A DNA stretch of 64,000 bases from PGYR01 sp041675005 (GTDB lineage Bacteria; Bacteroidota; Ignavibacteria; Kapaibacteriales; UBA2268), in the NCBI GenBank assembly GCA_041675005.1, contig JBAYUQ010000002.1, positions 191,271 to 255,270 on the forward strand. The letters are read 5' to 3'. The translations under genes were made by a program, and so were the position numbers. Below are positions 8,317-17,592 of this stretch, one piece after another. The notes under the pieces are model-generated. The model saw only the letters and a program-made list of their open reading frames with translations, searched no databases and was not told the DNA's origin. Numbering within the stretch: the first letter of the stretch is position 1; every line of letters begins with the position of its first letter.

Positions 8317-9030
8317 ATGCGTTCATTACTATTTTGTGTAATCGCCATTACTATACTAGGATTAACTTCATGTCAAGAAAGTGCACAGAAGACTCCTGAG
8401 TTTTATAAAGATACAGTTACTTTTGATTTGCTTTCAGATATGAAAAGCTTATTAGATGAAAATGCTGATAAAATTACAATTGAAGATGTAAATAATTTGA
8501 ATGGTGCTATTAGATACTATTCTCCTATTAAAGATTCTCTAATCGGTAAAACTATCGGTGAGCTAATTGAAGGACAAAAGCAAAGAACATTGAGTACAAA
8601 TATTAATTTGACTCAAGCAACTGCATTCAGTACTCTTTTCACACAATCACTTAAATTCAACATAAGTGAATTTCAAAAGATAGAACAAGAAAACGGTCAA
8701 CCACTTAACGTACCTACTTATCAGTTCCAAAATATATCTGGTAAAAGCATTGTGAAATTATCAGGTGTTGTTGATTATTATAATGGCGAGCAACTAATCA
8801 AGAGATTTACTATCGAAATCGATAAAGAAATTCCTGCTGATAAGACTTTGAACCAGCCTTACCCTTACAATCACGATGCTGCAAATCAAAGAGATGTATT
8901 CGTAAGAAACAACTTCGACAAATTGAGAAAAGTTTGGATTCCTACTATGATAGAATTTGCTGATGGTAAAATCTACAAAAGAAATCCTGACAAAAAAGGT
9001 GAAAACCAATTAGACAAAGACGCTAAATAA
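8317..9030 (+). CDS. Putative lipoprotein of unknown function
   Basis: 237 aa. A lipoprotein signal peptide (MRSLLFCVIAITILG followed by LTSC) places the lipid-modified Cys at about residue 19, so the protein is anchored to a membrane facing the periplasm or outside. The mature part is mixed alpha/beta, charged, with no motif I recognise. The ATG at 8317 is chosen over an upstream in-frame GTG because CGGAGATACT stands right before it and it starts the signal peptide. A shared terminator follows. Confidence 0.8.
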   Translation: MRSLLFCVIAITILGLTSCQESAQKTPEFYKDTVTFDLLSDMKSLLDENADKITIEDVNNLNGAIRYYSPIKDSLIGKTIGELIEGQKQRTLSTNINLTQATAFSTLFTQSLKFNISEFQKIEQENGQPLNVPTYQFQNISGKSIVKLSGVVDYYNGEQLIKRFTIEIDKEIPADKTLNQPYPYNHDAANQRDVFVRNNFDKLRKVWIPTMIEFADGKIYKRNPDKKGENQLDKDAK

Positions 9031-9051
9031 TACTTAGCTCTTACAAAAAAC

Positions 9052-9083
9052 AAAAAAGACGGTCAATGACCGTCTTTTTTTTT
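9052..9083. terminator. Bidirectional intrinsic terminator
   Basis: GACGGTC, AAT loop, GACCGTC, flanked by a run of six A on the left and nine T on the right, so it works in both directions. It separates the convergent lipoprotein gene and kgd. Confidence 0.92.
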
Positions 9084-9108
9084 GTTCTTATTCTTTTAAG
9101 AGTCTTTA

Positions 9109-12100
9109 TTAAGACTCAATACCCAAAGCAGTATTAACTACATAAGATTGTTCGTGATTATGTATCTTAGATGAGCCAGTTGCAGTTGATGCAGCAGAAT
9201 GGCGACCAGCATACTCTATTTTCTTATGATTATCTATTAGCTGAAGCAATTCTGTTAGCATATAGTTCCATGCACCTTGATTCTTAGGTTCTTCTTGTGC
9301 CCAAATTATCTTAGCTGCTTTGTTATATTTATTTATCACTTCTTCTAATTTTGTTATGTTCATAGGGTATAGTTGCTCTATTCTGACTATAGCAATATCT
9401 TCCATTTTCTCGTCGGTTCGCTTTTGTAATAAGTCATAGTAAAGCTTACCCGTACAAAGTACCAATCTTTTTACTTTGTTTGCTTTGATATTCGTATGTG
9501 TTTCGTCAATTATATGTTGGAATTCACCACTTGTGAAATCAGTTGTTTGTGAAACTGCATCATGATGTCTTAGCATACTCTTAGGACTTACTACTATCAT
9601 CGGTAACTTGTGTGTTAGCTTAGCTTGTCTTCTAATTGCATGGAAATAGTTAGCAGGTGTTGTAAAATTACATACTATCATGTTCTCTTCAGCACATAAT
9701 TGCAAGAATCTTTCTAACCTTGCTGAAGAGTGTTCTGGCCCTTGACCATCATGCCCGTGGGGTAATAACAAAATAAGATTACTCGTTTGTCCCCACTTGA
9801 CATCTCCACAAGAAATGAATTGATCAATGATAGGTTGTGCCATATTCACGAAATCACCAAATTGTGCTTCCCAAATAGTTAGAGTCTTTCTAGCACTAAC
9901 GCTATATCCATAATCATAGCCAACAACAGCTAATTCAGATAGTGGACTATCATAAATTTGTATTTCTGCTTGATTAGAATCAATATTATTCAAAGGAATA
10001 AATACTTCTTCCGTTTCCGAATCTATAAGCACTGCGTGTCTTTGACTGAATGTTCCTCTTCTAACATCTTCACCAGAAAAACGAATTCCAATATTATCTA
10101 ATAGTACAGCTCCTAACGCCAGGGTCTCAGCTGAAGCCCAGTCAAATGACGGTTTGTCATCATCGACCATACTTCTACGCTTTTGTAATCCATTTATTAC
10201 TTTCGGATTAACGTTAAACCCTTCGGGTACTTCGGTTGTATGTTCTATTATACTCTTGACTTCTTCTCTACGAATAGTAGTTTCAAAATTTCGGATAGAT
10301 TGACCGAATTTCTCTTCAAAAATAATTTTCTGAGATTTGGGCTTTTCTTTTCTTTCATCAAATGCTTTTTCTAAATCATTAGTATATGTATTATTTAATT
10401 CATTTACTTCTTCTTTAGATAAAACACCCGTAGAAACTAATTCCTCTTCATAAATTTCTCTAGTAGATTTCATTGAACGAATTTTCTTATACATCAGAGG
10501 TTGAGTATAACTCGGCTCATCACCTTCGTTATGACCATACTTTCTAAAACAAAGCATATCAATTATGACATCTTCATTATATTTATTTCTATAATTAAGT
10601 GCAAAAATAGCAGCTTGTGCTACTGCTTCTGGATCATCACCATTAACATGTAAAATAGGGATTTGTAACATCTTAGCTACATCAGTTGCATAATAAGTAG
10701 AACGAGCATCTTCAACAGATGTAGTAAAACCAATCTGATTATTTACAATTATATGTATAGTTCCACCAGTGGTGTACCCTTCTAATTTTGCCAGATTAAG
10801 TACTTCTTGGCTTATACCTTGACCAGCGAATGCAGCATCACCGTGTACAAGTATTGGCAATACTTTGGAGTAATCTCCATCGTAGTTCTCATCAACTAAT
10901 GATCTACAGAAACCTAATACTACAGGGTTTACTATTTCCAAATGACTTGGATTTGGTAGTAGATGAACAGCCATTTTGTTGTTTTTCAATGAAGTATATT
11001 CATTTGTTTGACCTAAGTGATATTTCACATCTCCAGAACCATGATAATCCTGAGGACTAATATCTCCATCAAACTCATTGAAAATCGCTTTAAAGCTTTT
11101 ACCAGCATTGTTTACCAATACATTAAGTCTTCCTCTATGTGCCATTCCTAATACAGCTTGTTCAGTATTAGAGTTTGCCGAATCTTGTAAGAGTTGATCT
11201 ATCATTACTATTAATGATTCTGCACCTTCTAAACTGAATCGCTTCTGACCTATGAATTTCTTATGAAGGAAATCTTCGAAGGTTTCAGCATGTATTAATT
11301 TTCTGAGTATATTTTTTCTTTCTTCTTTTTCGAATTTCAAGCTATTTCTTGAAGATTCTAGAGTATTTTTTATCCAATTCTTCTTTGAAATATCTTGGAT
11401 ATACATAAACTCAATACCAATTGTACCACAATAAGTATCTCGCATCAACTCTAAAATTTCTCTTAGCGTCATTTGCTCTTTATCCCAAGAGTCAACTGAA
11501 GGGAAGCTTCTCTCTAAATCCCAGATATTCAGACCATAGTAAGACATATCCAATTCTGGATATGAGTAACTAGACATACCGAACGGGTTGATATTAGCTA
11601 ATAGATGCCCCCTTACACGATATGAGTTGATAAGAGACATAACATGTGTGCTTTTCTCTTGTCTATGGTTCATCTCAGATTTTCTAAAATCTGAATTATC
11701 TATTTCCCACTTGACAGGACTAAAAGGAATACGAAGACTTGCAAAAATTTGGTCATAGAATCTATTTTCACCAAGTAATAACTGGTGCATATATCTAAGA
11801 AATTCTGCTGATTCGGCACCTTGGATTATTCTATGATCATAAGTATTAGTGATACTTACAACTTTTGAAATAGCCAGTTCAGTTAATTTGTCTGGTTGTA
11901 CTGCAGAAAATTCTGCAGGGAAATCGATAGATCCCGATGCAATTATCATACCTTGACCATTCATCAATCTAGGTACAGACATTATAGTGCCCATCATACC
12001 AGGGTTAGTCAAAGATACAGTTGTACCTTCTAGTTCGTCTAGTGTGATCTTGCTATTCTTTGCTCTGTTTATCAAATCAGATAATTTCTCTATAAATTCA

Positions 12101-12684
12101 GAGAAATTCATACTCCCAGCATCTTTTAGATTTGGAACAAGCAAAAGTCTATCACCATTCTTTTTCTCAACATCTACAGCTACACCGATATTAATCTCGT
12201 TATTTATTTGACGATAGTATTTACCATCTTTTTTAACGAAATTATCATTCATTGCTGGATATTCTTTAAGCGTTCTAACTATGGCCCAAAGAAGAAGGTG
12301 AGAAAATGAAATTCTTGATCTTCTTTGTCTAATCAAATATTTATTTATGATTCTTCTGTTTTCATCTAATGGTTTAACAGGAATCGACCTAACTGAAGTG
12401 GCAGTAGGAACAGTCAAACTTTCCTCCATATTCTCTGCTATTTTAGTAGGTATATTCGGTAATTCGGTTAATTTGTCCAAGTCTATTCTGTCAGCATGCG
12501 GAGTGCTGTCAGCTACTACATGCGAAACATGTACTGTCTCACCTCTACCATTAACGGGTATTGTAGCAATGGATTTCCCATTTGCTTTTGAGAAATAATC
12601 TCTCCATTCCGAACTCACAGAACTCGGATCTTTAAGAAAGTCATAATACAACTCTTCTTCGAAGGCTTGGTTTAAGTCAATCAC
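9109..12684 (-). CDS. kgd: Fused 2-oxoglutarate dehydrogenase E1 / dihydrolipoyl succinyltransferase (Kgd/OdhA type)
   Basis: 1191 aa multifunctional TCA-cycle enzyme. Residues 1-35 form the E1 N-terminal helix (ELYYDFLKDPSSV, WRDYF). A succinyltransferase (E2) catalytic domain spans about residues 100-310, with SLTNPGMMGT and the active-site YDHRIIQG (His about 284). The thiamine-diphosphate E1 domain follows, with AHRGRLNVL, HGDAAFAGQG and NNQIGFTT, and the C-terminal E1 part. No lipoyl or peripheral-subunit-binding domain is present, as in mycobacterial Kgd and corynebacterial OdhA, so lipoyl groups must come from another E2. Start is GTG at 12684; a TAAATTTG box lies 35 bases upstream. 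Confidence 0.93.
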   Translation of the reverse strand: MIDLNQAFEEELYYDFLKDPSSVSSEWRDYFSKANGKSIATIPVNGRGETVHVSHVVADSTPHADRIDLDKLTELPNIPTKIAENMEESLTVPTATSVRSIPVKPLDENRRIINKYLIRQRRSRISFSHLLLWAIVRTLKEYPAMNDNFVKKDGKYYRQINNEINIGVAVDVEKKNGDRLLLVPNLKDAGSMNFSEFIEKLSDLINRAKNSKITLDELEGTTVSLTNPGMMGTIMSVPRLMNGQGMIIASGSIDFPAEFSAVQPDKLTELAISKVVSITNTYDHRIIQGAESAEFLRYMHQLLLGENRFYDQIFASLRIPFSPVKWEIDNSDFRKSEMNHRQEKSTHVMSLINSYRVRGHLLANINPFGMSSYSYPELDMSYYGLNIWDLERSFPSVDSWDKEQMTLREILELMRDTYCGTIGIEFMYIQDISKKNWIKNTLESSRNSLKFEKEERKNILRKLIHAETFEDFLHKKFIGQKRFSLEGAESLIVMIDQLLQDSANSNTEQAVLGMAHRGRLNVLVNNAGKSFKAIFNEFDGDISPQDYHGSGDVKYHLGQTNEYTSLKNNKMAVHLLPNPSHLEIVNPVVLGFCRSLVDENYDGDYSKVLPILVHGDAAFAGQGISQEVLNLAKLEGYTTGGTIHIIVNNQIGFTTSVEDARSTYYATDVAKMLQIPILHVNGDDPEAVAQAAIFALNYRNKYNEDVIIDMLCFRKYGHNEGDEPSYTQPLMYKKIRSMKSTREIYEEELVSTGVLSKEEVNELNNTYTNDLEKAFDERKEKPKSQKIIFEEKFGQSIRNFETTIRREEVKSIIEHTTEVPEGFNVNPKVINGLQKRRSMVDDDKPSFDWASAETLALGAVLLDNIGIRFSGEDVRRGTFSQRHAVLIDSETEEVFIPLNNIDSNQAEIQIYDSPLSELAVVGYDYGYSVSARKTLTIWEAQFGDFVNMAQPIIDQFISCGDVKWGQTSNLILLLPHGHDGQGPEHSSARLERFLQLCAEENMIVCNFTTPANYFHAIRRQAKLTHKLPMIVVSPKSMLRHHDAVSQTTDFTSGEFQHIIDETHTNIKANKVKRLVLCTGKLYYDLLQKRTDEKMEDIAIVRIEQLYPMNITKLEEVINKYNKAAKIIWAQEEPKNQGAWNYMLTELLQLIDNHKKIEYAGRHSAASTATGSSKIHNHEQSYVVNTALGIES

Positions 12685-12718
12685 TTTATCAACTTTATAA
12701 TTGTTAAAAATTAATTTT

Positions 12719-12726
12719 CAAATTTA
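12719..12726 (-). promoter_or_regulatory. Possible -7 element for kgd
   Basis: TAAATTTG on the minus strand matches the Bacteroidota TAnnTTTG consensus and lies 35 bases before the GTG start of kgd. No TTTG at the right spacing upstream was found, so this is tentative. Confidence 0.4.
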
Positions 12727-12766
12727 AAAAACTGAGACGCATTACTTCTCTGCAAATTGCCTGTTT

Positions 12767-13225
12767 CTAATTCTCAAAATTATCGAAAAGTTCGATAACT
12801 TCAGCGTTTTTGGAAACATTTAGTATATCCCCGAAAAAACTTCTATTATTTAATATTTTCGATATTTTACTTAATGCTTTTATATGCAATCCTAACTCTT
12901 CGCTATTACTAAGAATTAAAAAAACAATAGATACTTTTTTTCCGTCCAAAGAATCAAAATTAACCGGCTTACTTAGAGTTATCATAGCAGCTGTTAGTTC
13001 TTTTATATCTTCTGACTTAGTATGTGGTATAGCAATATTGTTGCCAATTCCTGTTGACATTAGATTTTCTCGAACGAATACTTCTTCTAATACCTTGGAA
13101 GTGTTGGTAATGTTACCAGATTTGGTGGCTAACTCAACTAATTTTTCTATAATTTCGTCTTTATCATTCAACTCTGAATTGAGAATTATGCATTTCTCAT
13201 TAAGAATTTCGGAGATTTTTTTCAT
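12767..13225 (-). CDS. PTS EIIA-type (fructose/nitrogen) phosphocarrier domain protein
   Basis: 152 aa, one EIIA domain of the fructose/mannitol/Ntr class. The phosphorylatable His is in the motif NNIAIPHTKS (about residue 67); STGIGN precedes it, as in PtsN. It probably acts as a regulatory phosphoacceptor rather than a sugar transporter part, since no EIIB or EIIC is nearby. It is a single gene upstream of kgd with its own gap of more than 80 bases. ATG start. Confidence 0.88.
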   Translation of the reverse strand: MKKISEILNEKCIILNSELNDKDEIIEKLVELATKSGNITNTSKVLEEVFVRENLMSTGIGNNIAIPHTKSEDIKELTAAMITLSKPVNFDSLDGKKVSIVFLILSNSEELGLHIKALSKISKILNNRSFFGDILNVSKNAEVIELFDNFEN

Positions 13226-13319
13226 TGTGTCATTTTTTTTTTACAATTTATCCAATCTTATAGAGCAACTCAAATAATACTGTTAGATTTGTATAAATAA
13301 TTAATCAAACGGAAAAGAT

Positions 13320-14309
13320 ATGAAAGTTTTGGTAACTGGAGCGACAGGGTTTATTGGAAGCCATATAGCTGACCAAATGAAGGAAAAAGGAGCGGATGTT
13401 ATATGTATCGTTCGTAAGTCTAGTAATTTGAGGTGGGTAGAAAACAAAGGTTATGAACTCGTAGAGGCTTCACTTTCTGATAAAGAAGCTCTTAAAAAAG
13501 TAGTTAAAGATGTAGATGTTATTTTCCACTCTGCTGGACTCACTGCTGCTAGAAGCTTGGATGATTTTGTTCGTGCAAACCTAACAGGTACAAAGAATCT
13601 TTTCGAAGCGGCTAAATACTCTGCTCCTAATCTACAAAGGTTCTTACATGTATCTAGTCAAACAGCTGTAGGTCCATCTAAGTCATTGGAAGATATTTCG
13701 ACAGAAGAACAATTACACAATCCTCTTACTTCCTACGGTAAAAGTAAAAAAATGACTGAAGACTATTTAAATGAAAATCAGAATATACTTCCAATAACTA
13801 TAGTCAGACCACCCGCAGTTTATGGTCCAAGGGATTCAGCAACATTACCTATGTTCCAGGCAGCACAGAAAGGTATTGGTACTCTAATTGGGTTTGATGA
13901 TAAATACGTCAGTTTAGTTAGTTCTATGGATTTGTCGAGAGGGATTATAGAAGCAGCATTATCTAATAATTCAATTGGTGAATCATATTTTATAGCTTCT
14001 GAAATGTACTATAATTGGACCGAAATTATAAATGCTATGGGTACAGCTGCTGGAAGAGATAAAATAATGAAACTACGTATCCCCCACTCTATAGTTAAGG
14101 TCATGGGGAATGTAAATGGGATGATTGGGAAAATAACTGGGAAACCACCTGTATTTGACTCTGAGAAAAGTATAGATTTCATTCAGAAATACTGGACTTG
14201 TTCTGTAGAGAAAGCTAAAAAAGACTTCGGATATGAACAGAAGTATAGTTTAGAAGAAGGATTTAAGATGACTTTTGAATGGTATAAGAGCAATGGATGG
14301 ATAAAGTAG
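13320..14309 (+). CDS. NAD-dependent epimerase/dehydratase family protein
   Basis: 329 aa extended short-chain dehydrogenase. The NAD(P)-binding glycine motif TGATGFIGSHIA is at residues 6-17, and the catalytic YGKSK at about residue 140 with a Ser about 25 residues earlier. VRPPAVYGPRD is the conserved substrate-side motif. This subclass often acts on nucleotide sugars or isoprenoid/steroid-like substrates; the substrate cannot be assigned. The stop codon is followed immediately by the ATG of the penicillin-acylase-family gene, so the two form an operon. Confidence 0.88.
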   Translation: MKVLVTGATGFIGSHIADQMKEKGADVICIVRKSSNLRWVENKGYELVEASLSDKEALKKVVKDVDVIFHSAGLTAARSLDDFVRANLTGTKNLFEAAKYSAPNLQRFLHVSSQTAVGPSKSLEDISTEEQLHNPLTSYGKSKKMTEDYLNENQNILPITIVRPPAVYGPRDSATLPMFQAAQKGIGTLIGFDDKYVSLVSSMDLSRGIIEAALSNNSIGESYFIASEMYYNWTEIINAMGTAAGRDKIMKLRIPHSIVKVMGNVNGMIGKITGKPPVFDSEKSIDFIQKYWTCSVEKAKKDFGYEQKYSLEEGFKMTFEWYKSNGWIK

Positions 14310-16709
14310 ATGTTCTTTAGAAATGTATCTGCTTTCCTAATTACTATAATAGTATTATCAATTGCAATACTAATTTTCTCGGTTAGTATAACTCGGATTG
14401 GATTAGATAGTGATTATTCCGAAGTAGTATCTTCGCAATTGAAGGATGAAGTTGAAGTATATGAGAACTTCAATGGTATCCCGCATATAATTGCCAAAAA
14501 CGAACAGGATCTATTTTTTGCAATCGGATATTATCAGGCGAAAGATAGATTATGGCAGATGGATATTATGAGACGTGCTGCCGAGGGGAGACTATCTGAA
14601 GCATTTGGTGAAAAAACTTTTAATCAAGATTTATTCCTCAGAAGCTTAGAAATGGGAAACTTAGCGCGTAAATCTCTCAAAAAGATGTCTAATCAATCCA
14701 AAGAAATTCTTAAATACTATTCAGCAGGTGTCAATAGCTTTATCAAGAATAACAAAGATAAGCTTCAATTTGAATTTGGTGCATTGGACTATGAGCCAGA
14801 AGAATGGCAACCATATCACTCAGTCCTAATTGGTAAATTAATGGCTTTTGAAATGAGCTTTAGTTTTTGGTCTGACTTTGCACTATCAGAAATAGCAATG
14901 AAAATAGGAAAGGACAGGGCTAACGTCTTTATTCCTAACGATAAAGAAACCGCAATATCAGAAATGCGAGACACAAATTCAATCTTATTGCCCGAATTTG
15001 ATTCCAACTTTATTTCAAGTTTAATTAGTGATTTTGGGACTGGTTATACAGGGAGTAACTCTTGGGCCATTTCTTTCAAAGATGATAATGAGAAGCACAC
15101 AATACTAGCAAATGACCCACACCTACCAATCAACCTACCATCACGATGGTATCAAATGCATATCAGCTCTCCCAATATAAATGTAATAGGATATTCTATA
15201 CCTGGTAATCCATCTATAATAGCAGGTAGAAACGATTCAATAACTTGGGGAATAACTAACGTTATGGCTGATATCTGTGATATTTACTTAGTTAAAAAAG
15301 GTAAGAATGATGACTTTTATATAGATGAAAATGGTAAGGAAGTCGAATTCAATTTCGTGAGAGATACGATTAAAATAAACGGAAAAGAAGGACATCAGTA
15401 TTACAGAAAGCGTACTAAAATGTCAGCACTTCTATCTGAATCTCATATATGGAATGATAATAAATCAAAAAATAAATTTTTCAATGAGTATAATATATGC
15501 TTTGATTGGGTTGCTAATAAAGAATCGGATGAAGTAAAGTGCTTATATAATCTAAACAAAGCTAATAATTATAAAGAGTTTCGGGCTGCTCTAAATGGAT
15601 GGAATGCCCCTGCTTTGGTTTTCAATTATGCCGATAAAACAGGGAAAGTTGCCAAATTACCCGTTGGTAATATTCCGATAAGGGTAAAAACAGATCCGAG
15701 TTTTATAAACCCTTATTGGGAAAAAGAATACAGATGGGACGGTTATAAAAGTCTTGCTGGAATAGGTGAACTTGAGGTTGAAAAAGATGGATATGTGTTA
15801 GCTGCAAATAACAATTTCTATCCTGATGATGTTTTTATTTCACATAATTGGGAGCCAGATTCCAGAGCTAGGAGAATAGAACAACTTCTAAGTGAAAAAA
15901 ACTTCACGACTATAAGAGATTTTGAGTTCATGCAAATGGATAATTATTCCCCTTATTCAAATGATTTGCTAAAGTTAACTCTACCAACACTCAAAAGAGT
16001 AAAAGACAGATTAAACGAGCAAGAAATTAAAGCATTGAATAAACTTTTGAAATGGAATGTTATACTTTCTAAAGATTTAAATGAACCATTAATTTATAAT
16101 TTTTTCAAAAGAGTCTTAATTGAAGAAACTATAAAAGATGAGTTGGGAAAATCAAGTTATAACCACTACAATTTTTTAACTAATTATCCAGATAGATTGA
16201 TAATCCAATTATTGAAAACAGAAAATCATATTCTTTTCGATAATATTAAAACATCTGTCAGAGAAAATAAAGAAGTAATAATATTCCGATCTTTCCGAAA
16301 AGCGATTAAAGACTTAATTGACAAATACGGGATTGACGGAATTAGTAACTTGACTTATGGAGAAGTTAGAAAGCTAAAATTGAATCATTTATTTGGTGAT
16401 AACAAGTTCATTGGTCCTGCAGTTAACCTAAAACCTGTTGGATTAGGTGGAGACAATACTACTTTATACAATACAGAATCACGCCACACTGACCCTAATA
16501 ATGTTATTGTTTCAGCTTCTATGAGATTCATTACTGATATGAGCGATAGTTTGGTGTATATGATATTACCAGGTGGTTCATCTGGAGACCCGATGAGTTC
16601 TAATTATGGTGATCAAGTTCAGTTATGGCTCAATGGTGGATATTTAAAATTGAATATGAATAAAATACCCACTAATGATTTCGAACTTAGAACTAAGCTT
16701 ATGCCATAA
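14310..16709 (+). CDS. Penicillin acylase family N-terminal-nucleophile hydrolase
   Basis: 799 aa. An N-terminal membrane segment or uncleaved signal (about residues 7-28) is followed by the A-chain region with YENFNGIPHI and KDRLWQMDIMRR. The autocatalytic cleavage site is GSNSW at residues 248-252, with Ser249 as predicted N-terminal nucleophile of the B chain. HTDPNNV and PGGSSGDPMSSNY toward the C-terminus match the family. Such enzymes hydrolyse amide bonds in beta-lactams, acyl-homoserine lactones or lipids in the periplasm; the substrate here is unknown. ATG directly abuts the epimerase stop. Confidence 0.9.
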   Translation: MFFRNVSAFLITIIVLSIAILIFSVSITRIGLDSDYSEVVSSQLKDEVEVYENFNGIPHIIAKNEQDLFFAIGYYQAKDRLWQMDIMRRAAEGRLSEAFGEKTFNQDLFLRSLEMGNLARKSLKKMSNQSKEILKYYSAGVNSFIKNNKDKLQFEFGALDYEPEEWQPYHSVLIGKLMAFEMSFSFWSDFALSEIAMKIGKDRANVFIPNDKETAISEMRDTNSILLPEFDSNFISSLISDFGTGYTGSNSWAISFKDDNEKHTILANDPHLPINLPSRWYQMHISSPNINVIGYSIPGNPSIIAGRNDSITWGITNVMADICDIYLVKKGKNDDFYIDENGKEVEFNFVRDTIKINGKEGHQYYRKRTKMSALLSESHIWNDNKSKNKFFNEYNICFDWVANKESDEVKCLYNLNKANNYKEFRAALNGWNAPALVFNYADKTGKVAKLPVGNIPIRVKTDPSFINPYWEKEYRWDGYKSLAGIGELEVEKDGYVLAANNNFYPDDVFISHNWEPDSRARRIEQLLSEKNFTTIRDFEFMQMDNYSPYSNDLLKLTLPTLKRVKDRLNEQEIKALNKLLKWNVILSKDLNEPLIYNFFKRVLIEETIKDELGKSSYNHYNFLTNYPDRLIIQLLKTENHILFDNIKTSVRENKEVIIFRSFRKAIKDLIDKYGIDGISNLTYGEVRKLKLNHLFGDNKFIGPAVNLKPVGLGGDNTTLYNTESRHTDPNNVIVSASMRFITDMSDSLVYMILPGGSSGDPMSSNYGDQVQLWLNGGYLKLNMNKIPTNDFELRTKLMP

Positions 16710-17399
16710 TTACTTTTTAATTATGGAAACCAACTTATCAATTGCTTGTTTTGTATTAGCTCGGACTTGACTAATTGATGCTTGCATCATATAGCAAGGT
16801 GCCGTAACAATCTTATTTTCTTCATCATAACATATTTCATCTATTGTTTTCATAACAGACATAACACCGAGAGATTCCATTCCATCACTAATTTCTTTGA
16901 TTTCATAAGGAGATTTTTCTTTATTCGTACCAACAGTTAGTTTAGTACCAATTCCTGACCCTTGTAGTGCTTTGGCTATTACTGTAGGCCCCATACATAG
17001 TGCTGCAATTGGCTTTTTTGCATTAACCATATCAATTATCAGATGTTTCACAGCTGGGTCTATATCGCCATCTGGACCGTCAAACGCCCATCTATTCAAA
17101 TTCTTAGCTGCACCAAATCCACCTGGGATAACTAATGCATCGAAATCATCGATTGATGTTTTGTTGATAGATTTTATATTTCCTCTGGCTATACGTGCAG
17201 ATTCTTTAAGGACGTTACGTTTCTCACCTTGCTCTACGCTTCCATCTAGATGATTAATTACATGTGCTTGGTCTTTGTCAGGTGCAAAACATATTGCCTC
17301 TGCCCCATTTTCTTCAATAGCTAAAAGCGTAAATACTGATTCGTGTATTTCTGAGCCGTCATATACTCCACAACCTGATAGTAGTACTCCAATTTTCAT
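16710..17399 (-). CDS. elbB: ElbB-like glyoxalase, DJ-1/PfpI superfamily
   Basis: 229 aa. The start MKIGVLLSGCGVYDGSEIHE is characteristic of ElbB (isoprenoid biosynthesis protein with amidotransferase-like domain), the middle has LVIPGGFGAAKNLNRWA, and the nucleophile Cys is in AALCMGPT. E. coli ElbB has glyoxalase activity; its physiological substrate is uncertain. The ATG is preceded by AAGGGG at a good distance. Its stop codon abuts, base to base, the stop codon of the convergent acylase gene, and no terminator lies between. Confidence 0.9.
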   Translation of the reverse strand: MKIGVLLSGCGVYDGSEIHESVFTLLAIEENGAEAICFAPDKDQAHVINHLDGSVEQGEKRNVLKESARIARGNIKSINKTSIDDFDALVIPGGFGAAKNLNRWAFDGPDGDIDPAVKHLIIDMVNAKKPIAALCMGPTVIAKALQGSGIGTKLTVGTNKEKSPYEIKEISDGMESLGVMSVMKTIDEICYDEENKIVTAPCYMMQASISQVRANTKQAIDKLVSIIKK

Positions 17400-17522
17400 G
17401 TCAACCCCTTTTTGTTATTTTCTAGTATTGTTTTTTCATTTACCACATACATTACGTAAAATCAAACAAATAGTTTTGCTAACAGATTTCAGTATTTAGT
17501 TAAATTACAAATATTTCAATAT

Positions 17523-17560
17523 TAGAATAAAAAAAAGGGCTGCTAAATAAATAGCAACCC
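17523..17560 (-). terminator. Intrinsic terminator after pnp
   Basis: Minus strand: GGGTTGCT, 8-nt loop, AGCAGCCC (one G-U or mismatch step), then TTTTTTTT. Located about 33 bases past the pnp stop. Confidence 0.88.
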
Positions 17561-17592
17561 TAGTTTAATCTAACTTAAGATAAAGATTTAAC

